Positions 1 through 11,776 of a DNA stretch of 11,776 bases are shown here, piece after piece. The DNA lies in assembly GCA_017996675.1 (NCBI GenBank), contig JAGOGN010000035.1:1-11776 (forward strand), read 5' to 3'. The position numbers and the translations under genes are program-made. Each line of letters opens with the position of its first letter. The first letter of the stretch is position 1. The DNA comes from Lachnospiraceae bacterium. GTDB taxonomy: Bacteria > Bacillota_A > Clostridia > Lachnospirales > Lachnospiraceae. The notes under the pieces were generated by a model. The model was given only the letters and a program-made list of their open reading frames with translations. It was not told the DNA's origin and made no database searches.

Positions 1-1
1 T

Positions 2-535
2 GTCGGAGGGACATTCAGCAATTGGGCCTTGCAGCAGATGAATCTCCAAAATGACCTTTGGACAAAGAATAATGTTGTTTTCTCGGCAGGAGACCACGAA
101 CTGAAATTTGCCAATACATCCAACTGGTCAGGAAACGATTGGGGAAATGCAACAGGAACCGACGCCTATGCACAACTTACAACGGGTGGGGGAACCAATA
201 TTAAGTTCAATTTGGCTTCTGCCGGTAATTACAACATCCTATTCAATGATATGACATTGGCTTATCAAATCTATAACAGCCTTGCAGTGAATGATATTGA
301 TAAAAAATATCTATCGATCTATCCGAATCCTGCTGATAGCAACATATTCATCTCCTCAGAAAAAGAAATAATCAGAAGCTATGAGATCTATGATATGACA
401 GGAAGATTGATCAGGTCCCAAAAAACAGATCGCAAACAATGTGAGATCAATGTTTCAAAGATGACCAAGGGAAATTATATCCTAAATGTAAATCTTAAGA
501 GCAGAATTGTAGGACAAAAAATTATAATCAAATAA
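2..535 (+). CDS. C-terminal part of a T9SS-secreted protein, probably an alpha-glucan-active enzyme (5' end outside window)
   Basis: This is an open frame from the first complete codon of the window to TAA at 533-535, so the gene starts upstream. The TTG at 29 and ATG at 38 are internal codons: the frame reads VGGTFSNWAL before them and continues the same fold. The first ~95 codons form a beta-rich module with the pattern GGTFSNW, then SAGDHELKFANTSNWSGNDW, then GNYNILFND. This resembles starch-binding modules at the C-termini of bacteroidetal alpha-amylases and in SusE/SusF. The last ~75 codons are a type A T9SS sorting domain (LSIYPNP, YDMTGRL, KGNYILNV, basic end IIIK). The protein should therefore be exported across the outer membrane and anchored or released. 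The catalytic domain is not visible; GH13 amylase or GH66 dextranase are guesses from context. It ends 19 bp before the SusC gene, suggesting one operon. T9SS assignment is firm, enzyme identity is not. Confidence 0.85.
   Translation, partial: VGGTFSNWALQQMNLQNDLWTKNNVVFSAGDHELKFANTSNWSGNDWGNATGTDAYAQLTTGGGTNIKFNLASAGNYNILFNDMTLAYQIYNSLAVNDIDKKYLSIYPNPADSNIFISSEKEIIRSYEIYDMTGRLIRSQKTDRKQCEINVSKMTKGNYILNVNLKSRIVGQKIIIK
311..532 (+). other. T9SS type A C-terminal sorting domain
   Basis: This is the C-terminal export domain within the partial first gene. Diagnostic residues are the YPNP motif (codons at 320-331), the central YEIYDMTGRLIRS strand pair, the KGNYILNV strand and a short basic end. 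In the known family, this beta-sandwich directs the protein through the type IX secretion pore and is usually cleaved afterwards. The assignment is from motif recognition. Confidence 0.88.
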
Positions 536-554
536 ATAAAAACCCCAATTATAA

Positions 555-3350
555 ATGAAACCAAAATTTTTGAGAAGCACCATTGCGATAGCAGCAGTCT
601 ATTTTTCAGGAAATTTGTACGCACAGCAAGATACTGATACGTTACAGACAGAACAGAAAATAGAGGAGGTTGTAGTGATCGGATATGGTAAAGCAAAAGC
701 AAAAGATCTTACAGGCTCAGTATCTGTAATTAATCTAGGGAAAGCAGGAAACCAACCTGTTGCAGATATAGGACAAGCTATCCAAGGACGTGCTTCCGGT
801 GTTACTGTTGTCAATTCCGGTGAGCCGGGCAGCAATGTTACATTCCGTATCCGTGGGACTGGAACTATCCAGAACAATAATCCTTTGATCGTGGTAGATG
901 GGATGCCACTGAACGGCGGACTCAACCAGATCAATATGAGCGATGTAGAATCCATTAACATTCTGAAAGATGCCTCATCTACTGCCATCTATGGTTCTCG
1001 TGGTGCCAATGGTGTTGTGATTATTACAACAAAACGTGGAGCAAAAGGCGGAATCCTGAATTTTGATACCTTCACAGGAATCCAAAGTGTGAGCAATATG
1101 ATAAAAGTTTTGGATGCATCGCAATATGCCCAGCTTAATAATGAGATGCTTACCAATGCAGGGATGTCAACCAATCCGGAATTTGCAAACCCTGCATCAT
1201 TAGGAAAAGGTACAGATTGGGTAGATGCGCTTTTCAGCCCGGCTTTAATATCAAATTATTCTTTGTCATATGGAGACCGATCCGAGAAAAGTAACTTATA
1301 TGTTTCTACAAGTTATTTCAATCAGAAAGGGGTGGTTCTCAATACAAATTATGACAGATATATTGTTCAGTTAAACGGAGATACCAAAATAAAACCTTTC
1401 TTGAAAATCGGGAACAGTGTGAAATTACAACACGATCTTAAAAGAAGCGGTTCTTATGATATCAAAGGAACAATACTTTCTTTACCAACCAGACCTATTT
1501 ACGATGCAAATGGTGGATGGGCAGGCCCGGGAAGCAATCCTATGCTTTACGGCGATATAGATAACCCGATAGGGAAAGCAACCATTGTAGAAAACTCTAC
1601 AAAAGGATACAACATTCAGGGAAATATCTATGCAGAAGCCGAAATTATCAAGGATTTGAAATTCAAATCTTTAGGTGGTATGGAAGCGAACCTTTGGTAC
1701 ACAAGAACTTGGTCTCCAAAATACCAATGGGGTGTAAAATCTCAGGAAAATTCTTATTTGTCAGAAGGTTCTAACAGAAGTATTACGCTTCTTTGGGATA
1801 ATACTTTGACTTATGACAAAACTTTTGGTGAACATCACGTCAATGCAGTTGTAGGAAGCAGTGCCCAGAACAATCAGTATAACTATCTAAATGCATCGGT
1901 ACAAAAATTCCCTAGCGAAAGTACACAGCAGATAGACAACGGTATTTTGCAACCAGTGCAACACGGAAACGCATCTGAGTGGGCAATTATGTCATACCTA
2001 GGACGTGTAAACTACAGTTTTGCAGATAAATATTATCTAACAGGAACTATCCGTAGAGATGGATCTTCAAGATTTGGAGTAGATAACAGATGGGGATGGT
2101 TTCCATCGGCAGCTTTGGCTTGGAGGATCTCAAATGAAAATTTCCTCAAGGATTCCAAAACAATCAACAACCTGAAACTTAGACTGGGTTACGGGATCAC
2201 GGGTAATCAGGAGATCGGTAATTACTCCTTCTCATCGTCATACAATACGTATTTGTACAACTTCAATAACACTTATGTAAGTGCAGTTTTACCAACTGTT
2301 TTACCAAACCCGGATGTAAAATGGGAAGGACAGGAGCAGTATAATGCAGGTTTTGACCTAGATATGTTCAACAACAGAATTAGTTTGATTGTAGATGGAT
2401 ATATCAAAAACACAAATGATATGCTTGTGCCGATGTCGGTACCTGTAACATCTGGTTACTCTGATGTTTATGTTCCGTCTATCAACGCTGGTAAAATCCA
2501 GAACAAAGGGATTGAAGCCACTTTATCTACCAAAAATTTTGTTGGTGAAAACTTCAAATGGTCTACAGACGCTGTTTTTTCTTATAACAAAAATAATGTA
2601 GAAAGCATCAATAGTGAGACACCAATTATCACAGCAACTGGTGGGCTCAATAGCACCATTGGACAAATACAGAACGGTTATCCGGTTAATATTTTCTATG
2701 GTTATGTTACGGCTGGAGTTTTCCAAAATCAGACAGAGGTTAATAACTACGCTGTTCAGATGCCGGGATCTAACCCTGCTACAAGCACGGCTCCTGGTGA
2801 TATCAGGTTCAAAGATCTAAATAATGACGGGGTCATCAATGATAAAGACCGTACGATTATCGGAAACCCAAATCCAAAATTCACATTCTCACTTAACAAT
2901 ACATTTACTTACAAGAATTTTGATTTAACAATTTTCTTACAAGGTAGCTATGGTAATGATATCTTCAATGCCAACAGAATGTATACAGAGTCTATGTCTG
3001 TAATTAATAATCAAAACGCATCTGTACTAGGAAGATGGACAGGTGAGGGTACTAGCGACGATATGCCAAGAGCAATCTACGGAGATCCAAACCAAAACTC
3101 CAGAGTTAGCGACAGATTTATCGAGGACGGATCATATATCAAGATCAAAAACATCAACTTAAGCTACACACTTCCCAAAGGTGCTTTCGGTCAGAATTTC
3201 AGCCTGATCAAGGTGTTTGTTTCTGCACAGAATCTAGTGACCTGGACCAAATATTCAGGCTTTGATCCGGAAGTGCCGGTAAATGGCATCGACAATGGAA
3301 CTTACCCTATTACAAGAACTGTTTCTTTAGGACTTAATGTTGGATTTTAA
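555..3350 (+). CDS. SusC/RagA-family TonB-dependent outer-membrane glycan transporter
   Basis: This 931-residue outer-membrane beta-barrel should import oligosaccharides with TonB energy, capped by the SusD partner encoded next. A signal peptide ends near residue 23 (NLYA|QQ). A TonB-box-like and SusC signature stretch follows at ~37-60 (EEVVVIGYG, then LTGSVSVI). The plug domain shows IRGTGTIQNNNPLIVVDGMP (~99-118) and ILKDASSTAIYGSRGANGVV (~136-155), both typical of SusC. An acidic loop DLNNDGVINDKDR (~752-765) is the usual SusC extracellular motif, and the barrel ends in GLNVGF with a terminal aromatic residue. The mature N-terminus goes almost directly to the TonB-box region, so the carboxypeptidase-regulatory-like domain of many SusC proteins is missing, which fits the length below ~1000. 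The SusD start codon lies 12 bp after the stop. No Shine-Dalgarno sequence is visible, as usual in Bacteroidota. The family is certain; the substrate is inferred from neighbours. Confidence 0.97.
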   Translation: MKPKFLRSTIAIAAVYFSGNLYAQQDTDTLQTEQKIEEVVVIGYGKAKAKDLTGSVSVINLGKAGNQPVADIGQAIQGRASGVTVVNSGEPGSNVTFRIRGTGTIQNNNPLIVVDGMPLNGGLNQINMSDVESINILKDASSTAIYGSRGANGVVIITTKRGAKGGILNFDTFTGIQSVSNMIKVLDASQYAQLNNEMLTNAGMSTNPEFANPASLGKGTDWVDALFSPALISNYSLSYGDRSEKSNLYVSTSYFNQKGVVLNTNYDRYIVQLNGDTKIKPFLKIGNSVKLQHDLKRSGSYDIKGTILSLPTRPIYDANGGWAGPGSNPMLYGDIDNPIGKATIVENSTKGYNIQGNIYAEAEIIKDLKFKSLGGMEANLWYTRTWSPKYQWGVKSQENSYLSEGSNRSITLLWDNTLTYDKTFGEHHVNAVVGSSAQNNQYNYLNASVQKFPSESTQQIDNGILQPVQHGNASEWAIMSYLGRVNYSFADKYYLTGTIRRDGSSRFGVDNRWGWFPSAALAWRISNENFLKDSKTINNLKLRLGYGITGNQEIGNYSFSSSYNTYLYNFNNTYVSAVLPTVLPNPDVKWEGQEQYNAGFDLDMFNNRISLIVDGYIKNTNDMLVPMSVPVTSGYSDVYVPSINAGKIQNKGIEATLSTKNFVGENFKWSTDAVFSYNKNNVESINSETPIITATGGLNSTIGQIQNGYPVNIFYGYVTAGVFQNQTEVNNYAVQMPGSNPATSTAPGDIRFKDLNNDGVINDKDRTIIGNPNPKFTFSLNNTFTYKNFDLTIFLQGSYGNDIFNANRMYTESMSVINNQNASVLGRWTGEGTSDDMPRAIYGDPNQNSRVSDRFIEDGSYIKIKNINLSYTLPKGAFGQNFSLIKVFVSAQNLVTWTKYSGFDPEVPVNGIDNGTYPITRTVSLGLNVGF

Positions 3351-3362
3351 AAATTAAAAACA

Positions 3363-4841
3363 ATGAAAAAGATAAAAATAGCAATATTCGCACTCATCGC
3401 ACTTACAGCTGTGAACTGCAGTGACGATTTTCTGGATAAAACCCAGCCAGATACCATAAATACCAGTAATTATCCACAGACTGGAGAAGAGCTTATAACT
3501 TTGGTCAACGGAGCTTACCAGCCGTTACAGCGTCCAAAGCTTTATAATATGAGAATGTGGACCACAGATATCTTCGCCGGAAACAGTATTGTTGGAGCTG
3601 GCGGCGGCGATGACGGTATCGAGACCATACAGCTTTCCAACTTTGTGACAAGCACCGATAATCAAGGTGTTTTGGATCTTTGGAGAGGGCCTTGGCCGGG
3701 AATCCTTTCTTCTAATATTATCATTAAAACAGCCCCAACACTGAATATTGATGATGCCGTAAGAAATAAATGCTTAGGAGAGGCCTATTTCCTCAGGGCT
3801 CATTATTATTTTATCCTGGCTACATTCTTTGGCGATGTACCTTTGGTTACAGAACCGCAGGACGTGAACGGAGATCTTTATCCGACAAGAGCACCAAAAG
3901 CGGAAATTTACAATCTGATCGTTTCCGATCTGGAAAAGGCGATCCAATTGCTCCCGACAAAACAGCAATATGGCGACAGTGATAAAGGCAGGGCAAGCAA
4001 AGGTGCTGCTATTGGAGCTTTGGCAAAGGTAAATCTTACACTCGGCAATTGGCAAAAAGTAGTAGATCTTACCACTCAGCTAGAAGGAATGGGCTATGCT
4101 CTTAATAGCGATTATTCCGATAACTTCAACATCAATACAGAAAACTCTATAGAATCTCTTTTCGAAGTGCAATATGCATCGGACGGAGGATATGATTTCT
4201 GGAGCAATGAGAATCAGTCATCCTGGACCAGTACATATATGGGACCGCGCGGATCCAATTTCGTAGGAGGAGGCTGGGGTTGGAACCAGCCGACCCAGGA
4301 ATTTGTCGACAGCTATGAGGCCAATGACAAAAGGAAGGATAAAACCATTTTCTACCAGGGTTGCCCGGATTATGATGGCAAAGAGTACAAAGCAAGCTAT
4401 TCCCTCACAGGATATAATGTAAGAAAATTCCTTGTGCCCTTATCTGCATTTCCTTCTTATGACAACAGTCCGCTTAATTTTCCGGTAATGCGTTATTCGG
4501 AAGTTTTATTGATGAAGTCAGAAGCGCTTAATGAGTTGGGACAGACTTCGCTTGCATTGGTTCCCCTCAATGCTGTGAGAACAAGAGCAGGATTGGCAAA
4601 ACTTACCTCCGGACTTTCGCAAACTGCATTTCGTGACAAAGTATTGCACGAGAGAAGGATGGAACTGGCTTTTGAAGGTCAAAGATGGTTTGACCTTGTA
4701 CGTACAAACAATGGGCAATACGGATTAGATTTTCTCCATTCCATTGGAAAGACCAATGCTACTACCAAGCATCTTCTCCTCCCGATCCCTCAGATAGAAA
4801 GAGACAGAAATCCCAACCTTACCCAGAATCCTGGTTATTAA
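3363..4841 (+). CDS. SusD/RagB-family surface glycan-binding lipoprotein
   Basis: This 492-residue lipoprotein is the lid of the SusC transporter and binds glycan at the cell surface. The N-terminus is a lipoprotein signal with lipobox AVNC, lipid cysteine at residue 19. The next residues, SDDF, resemble the flavobacterial lipoprotein export signal that sends lipoproteins to the outer face. The helical TPR-like core shows EAYFLRAHYYF and FGDVPLV followed by PTRAPKAEIYNLIVSDLEKA, all standard SusD motifs. The C-terminal half has VMRYSEVLLMKSEALNELG, LNAVRTRAG, then RRMELAFEGQRWFDLVR, and the end is LLPIPQIERDRNPNLTQNPGY-like, as usual for the family. It sits 12 bp after the SusC gene and 20 bp before the SusE/F gene, so co-transcription is likely. 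The gene appears complete with no broken motif. Confidence 0.97.
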   Translation: MKKIKIAIFALIALTAVNCSDDFLDKTQPDTINTSNYPQTGEELITLVNGAYQPLQRPKLYNMRMWTTDIFAGNSIVGAGGGDDGIETIQLSNFVTSTDNQGVLDLWRGPWPGILSSNIIIKTAPTLNIDDAVRNKCLGEAYFLRAHYYFILATFFGDVPLVTEPQDVNGDLYPTRAPKAEIYNLIVSDLEKAIQLLPTKQQYGDSDKGRASKGAAIGALAKVNLTLGNWQKVVDLTTQLEGMGYALNSDYSDNFNINTENSIESLFEVQYASDGGYDFWSNENQSSWTSTYMGPRGSNFVGGGWGWNQPTQEFVDSYEANDKRKDKTIFYQGCPDYDGKEYKASYSLTGYNVRKFLVPLSAFPSYDNSPLNFPVMRYSEVLLMKSEALNELGQTSLALVPLNAVRTRAGLAKLTSGLSQTAFRDKVLHERRMELAFEGQRWFDLVRTNNGQYGLDFLHSIGKTNATTKHLLLPIPQIERDRNPNLTQNPGY

Positions 4842-4861
4842 TAACAGTAATTATCCTAATT

Positions 4862-6325
4862 ATGAAAACAAAATCTAACATAAAAAATTGGAGCAAAAAA
4901 TTATTTTGGATCGTTCCTCTTATTTTCCTTGGCATTTTTGCCTGTCGGGAAGAGCTGGCCTCAGAAGAATTTGAGATAAGTGAACTCTCGGTTAAAACTT
5001 CGGATATCAACGAATTGCTTCCGGCAATGTATAATTCCAAATTCAACTTCAGCTGGACACCTGCGAATAATCAAGGCACAAGTTCTGCAATTTCTTACAA
5101 ACTAGAGATTGATAAAAAAGAAAATAATTTTTCTAACTCTCAAACTTACGAAATTGGAAAAAATATTTACTCGTATGACATCTTGATCGGTGATCTCAAC
5201 ACATTGCTTATTGACACTTATGGTGCAACTCCTGATACAGATATTACAATGCAGGCAAGAGTAACAGCTACATTTGCAGATAGTTCTGTAAAATCTCAAA
5301 GTTCCGCTGTAGATTTCACGTTGAAGCCATATAAGCCTTTTACCAACACTTTATATATTGTTGGAGATGCTACTCCAAACGGATGGGATATTACGCAAGC
5401 GACGGCACTTACAAAAAGTACCAGCAATCCTGCTGAGTTTGTTTATTATGGACAGCTGAAATCCGGTAACTTCAAATTTGCGACCTCTCAGGAGAGCTGT
5501 TGGTGTCAGGATTTCTACACGAGAGATTCCAATGACGAAACAAAAATGGTTTACAGCGTAGGGGGGAGTGGTACAGATTTGCAATGGACAATTGATAATC
5601 CAAGCTTATACAAAGTTACTGTGAATGTTTTGACATTGAGCATCAAAATAGAAAAAATGGACGGACCTCAGTTCAATGATGTTTGGATTGTTGGTGATGC
5701 ATCTCCAAGTGGATGGGATGTAGATAATCCTGTGGCGTTAAAACAAGATCAGAGCAATCCATTTATTTTTACATTGGAGTGCAGCCTTAAAGAAGGAAAC
5801 TTCAAATTTTTGACAGGTACAAAAGGCGAATGGTGTGGAGAATGGTACCGCCCATTGGTAGATAATCAAGACCTAGTCGCTACAGGAATGGCGCAAAACT
5901 CAGGCTGTACTGTAGATAACAGATGGAAAGTGAGCGCGGCAGCATCCGGAAGATATTTGATCACGATTAATACCGCAAATAATACCATCAAGTTTGAGCC
6001 TGTAAATGTCTATATGATTGGTGATGCCACTCCAAACGGATGGAATATGGGCACTCTAACGCCAATGCAGAAAAACGGAAGCATTTACACCTGGACCGGT
6101 AACCTTACTGCAGGATCTTTCAAGTTCACCAAATTCAATACAACGTGGTGCGACGGAACAGAATTGGTTGCAATGACTCAGGATCAGAGCATTTCCAACA
6201 CAAGTTTCCAGGAGAGGATAAAATGTGCAGGAGGCGATGCAACAGACCTTAAATGGAAAGTCAATTCTGCCGGTAATCACACGATTACCTTGAATCTCGA
6301 TACTAATACACTTAATATTCAGTAA
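4862..6325 (+). CDS. SusE/SusF-type surface glucan-binding lipoprotein with three tandem binding modules
   Basis: This 487-residue protein should bind alpha-glucan at the cell surface and assist SusC/SusD without catalysis. It has a lipoprotein signal (IFAC, lipid cysteine at residue 28) followed by acidic residues (REELASEE). Residues ~40-150 are the SusE N-terminal Ig-like domain, with LLPAMYNSKFNFSWTPA. Three copies of a starch-binding module follow, starting near residues 163 (YIVGDATPNGWD), 273 (WIVGDASPSGWD) and 382 (YMIGDATPNGWN). Each has a later GNFKF or GSFKF strand and a Trp-Cys pair (214-215, 324-325, 429-430). One Ig-like domain plus three modules and ~485 residues matches the architecture of Bacteroides SusF rather than SusE, which has two modules; only one such gene is present here. 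Glucan specificity is inferred from the SusE/F family. It is the last gene before a strong terminator. Confidence 0.92.
   Translation: MKTKSNIKNWSKKLFWIVPLIFLGIFACREELASEEFEISELSVKTSDINELLPAMYNSKFNFSWTPANNQGTSSAISYKLEIDKKENNFSNSQTYEIGKNIYSYDILIGDLNTLLIDTYGATPDTDITMQARVTATFADSSVKSQSSAVDFTLKPYKPFTNTLYIVGDATPNGWDITQATALTKSTSNPAEFVYYGQLKSGNFKFATSQESCWCQDFYTRDSNDETKMVYSVGGSGTDLQWTIDNPSLYKVTVNVLTLSIKIEKMDGPQFNDVWIVGDASPSGWDVDNPVALKQDQSNPFIFTLECSLKEGNFKFLTGTKGEWCGEWYRPLVDNQDLVATGMAQNSGCTVDNRWKVSAAASGRYLITINTANNTIKFEPVNVYMIGDATPNGWNMGTLTPMQKNGSIYTWTGNLTAGSFKFTKFNTTWCDGTELVAMTQDQSISNTSFQERIKCAGGDATDLKWKVNSAGNHTITLNLDTNTLNIQ
5350..6322 (+). repeat. Three tandem copies encoding SusF-type carbohydrate-binding modules
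   Basis: Repeat units start near 5350, 5682 and 6008, each ~310-330 bp. The best-conserved DNA is the unit start, for example ggagatgctactccaaacgg at 5362 and the corresponding ggtgatgccactccaaacgg in the third unit. Protein conservation (GDA[TS]P[NS]GW) is stronger than DNA conservation elsewhere, which indicates an old internal duplication and not a recent expansion. Confidence 0.85.
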
Positions 6326-6338
6326 TTTTTTCTTATCA

Positions 6339-6371
6339 AAGATCACACGGCAGCAATTGCCGTGTGATTTT
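6339..6371 (+). terminator. Rho-independent-type hairpin terminator after the SusE/F gene
   Basis: An uninterrupted 11-bp stem pairs 6342-6352 (atcacacggca) with 6358-6368 (tgccgtgtgat) around a 5-nt loop (gcaat), and is followed by a short T run (6368-6371). Flanking A and T residues (6339-6340 with 6370-6371) can extend the stem through a G-T pair. It lies 16 bp after the SusE/F stop codon and about 70 bp before the GH31 start, so it should end or attenuate transcripts of the capture genes. Only four Ts follow, so partial read-through is plausible. Confidence 0.85.
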
Positions 6372-6439
6372 AAAATAATACAACTGATTTTTCAAATAAA
6401 CTGGAAGTATCTGGAAAGTTATTGTTAAAAAAGTAAAAA

Positions 6440-11078
<4,639 letters not shown>

Positions 11079-11093
11079 GATAAAATTTTAATA

Positions 11094-11776
11094 ATGTATA
11101 AAAACAGATTCAGCATCACGGTTATTTTGGTTTTTCTGTTTGTTTTAGCAGCCATTGCTCAAAGCAAAAGATCATTGTGGACGATTGATACAATGAACAC
11201 CGAAAATTATGTAGGCGCACCCATTGCAAATGGAAAAATCGGGATTCTCCCTTGGAAAGAACCATTTTCTGTGCGGCACGTGATGCTGAATCACGTTTTT
11301 GATATTGGTGATGCCGGTGTCAACCAAGCGTTGCAAGGCATCAATCCTTTTCATCTGGAACTGTCTCTGGACGGGCAAAAAGTAGAGATGAGATCGGTAA
11401 CCAACTGGAAACAGTCTTTAGACCTTAAAAAAGCAGTTCATACCACGTCTTTCATTATTCCGGGGAAAGCGGAAATCAAATACAATATCACAGCGTTGCG
11501 GAATCTGCCGTATTAAGGATTGATAGAGGTTGAAATCAAAGCTTTGGATAATATCCAGATGCAAGGTCTCAATATGATGGAAGCTCCAAACGGTTACAAT
11601 GACATCAAAAAAAGAATTGTTTCTGCTTATGTAGGTTTGGACGGCGGTAAGGAGATCATTCTTCAAAGCGAAGCCTTGTCTTCGCACAAAGCACATCAGG
11701 TTTTTGCATCATCCGGATTTATTTTCGATCATAAATTATTCTAATGCTTTAGAAAATTCCAGGCTGAGTATTTCAC
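11094..11776 (+). pseudogene. Exported GH65-family gene, interrupted by an in-frame stop (3' end outside window)
   Basis: The start ATG at 11094 opens a signal peptide (FLFVLAAIAQ, cleavage near residue 22-23) followed by the N-terminal beta-sandwich typical of GH65, with YVGAPIANGKIGILPW and a MLNHVFDIGDAG stretch. After 140 codons the frame meets TAA at 11514-11516. Homologous-looking coding sequence then resumes in the same frame (GLIEVEIKALDNI) and runs to a second TAA at 11742-11744. Beyond that, the frame starting at 11743 reads NALENSRLSIS, so a one-base frameshift is possible. GH65 proteins are usually ~650-800 residues, so either stop removes the catalytic barrel. GH65 members are inverting hydrolases or phosphorylases of alpha-glucosides; an exported one beside GH31 and GH97 would fit a hydrolase such as a kojibiose hydrolase, but that is inference. 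True decay and sequencing error cannot be separated here. Confidence 0.72.

Noticed and set aside
29..535. A separate complete gene starting at TTG 29
   Set aside because: The same frame is open to base 2 and encodes part of the same beta module, so the gene begins outside the window.
6401..6416. Direct repeat ctggaa at 6401 and 6411, one helical turn apart, upstream of GH31
   Set aside because: Six bases repeated twice in a short AT-rich leader is weak evidence for an operator; no inverted symmetry or promoter accompanies it.
11520..11744. An independent small gene starting at TTG 11520
   Set aside because: It is in the same frame as the GH65 gene, only one codon after its stop, and reads as a continuation of that protein.

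Overview
The window is one strand-consistent gene cluster from a Bacteroidota genome, most likely a flavobacterium-type organism (Flavobacteriia, for example Chryseobacterium or Flavobacterium relatives). The evidence is a type IX secretion (T9SS) C-terminal sorting domain, a SusC/SusD pair, AT-rich leaders without Shine-Dalgarno motifs, and a SusD lipoprotein whose residues after the lipid cysteine (SDDF) resemble the flavobacterial surface-export signal. All genes lie on the + strand. No RNA gene, mobile element, CRISPR array or origin was seen.

Layout: (1) bases 2-535 are the 3' end of a T9SS-exported enzyme or binding protein with a starch-binding-like module. (2) 555-6325 hold the glycan-capture apparatus: a SusC-type TonB-dependent transporter, a SusD-type surface lipoprotein, and a SusE/SusF-type surface lipoprotein with one N-terminal Ig-like domain and three tandem glucan-binding modules. 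(3) A strong hairpin terminator lies at 6339-6371. (4) 6440-11078 encode two exported glycosidases, a GH31 alpha-glucosidase-type enzyme and a GH97 inverting alpha-glucosidase (SusB type), only 4 bp apart. (5) From 11094 to the window edge is the start of an exported GH65 family gene. It is interrupted by an in-frame TAA after 140 codons and probably by a frameshift near 11742, so it looks like a pseudogene or a low-quality end of the assembly.

Together this is a polysaccharide utilization locus (PUL) for an alpha-glucan. The T9SS protein would act outside the cell, SusD and SusE/F would hold oligosaccharides at the surface, SusC would import them, and GH31, GH97 and (if intact) GH65 would trim them to glucose in the periplasm. 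Starch or maltodextrin is the default reading. The GH31-GH97-GH65 set also resembles what I recall of flavobacterial loci for dextran or branched dextran, so the substrate is open. I found no wholly new system. The items most worth checking are the broken GH65, the substrate question, the paired cysteines in the glucan-binding repeats, the GH31 active-site variants and the terminator that splits the locus.
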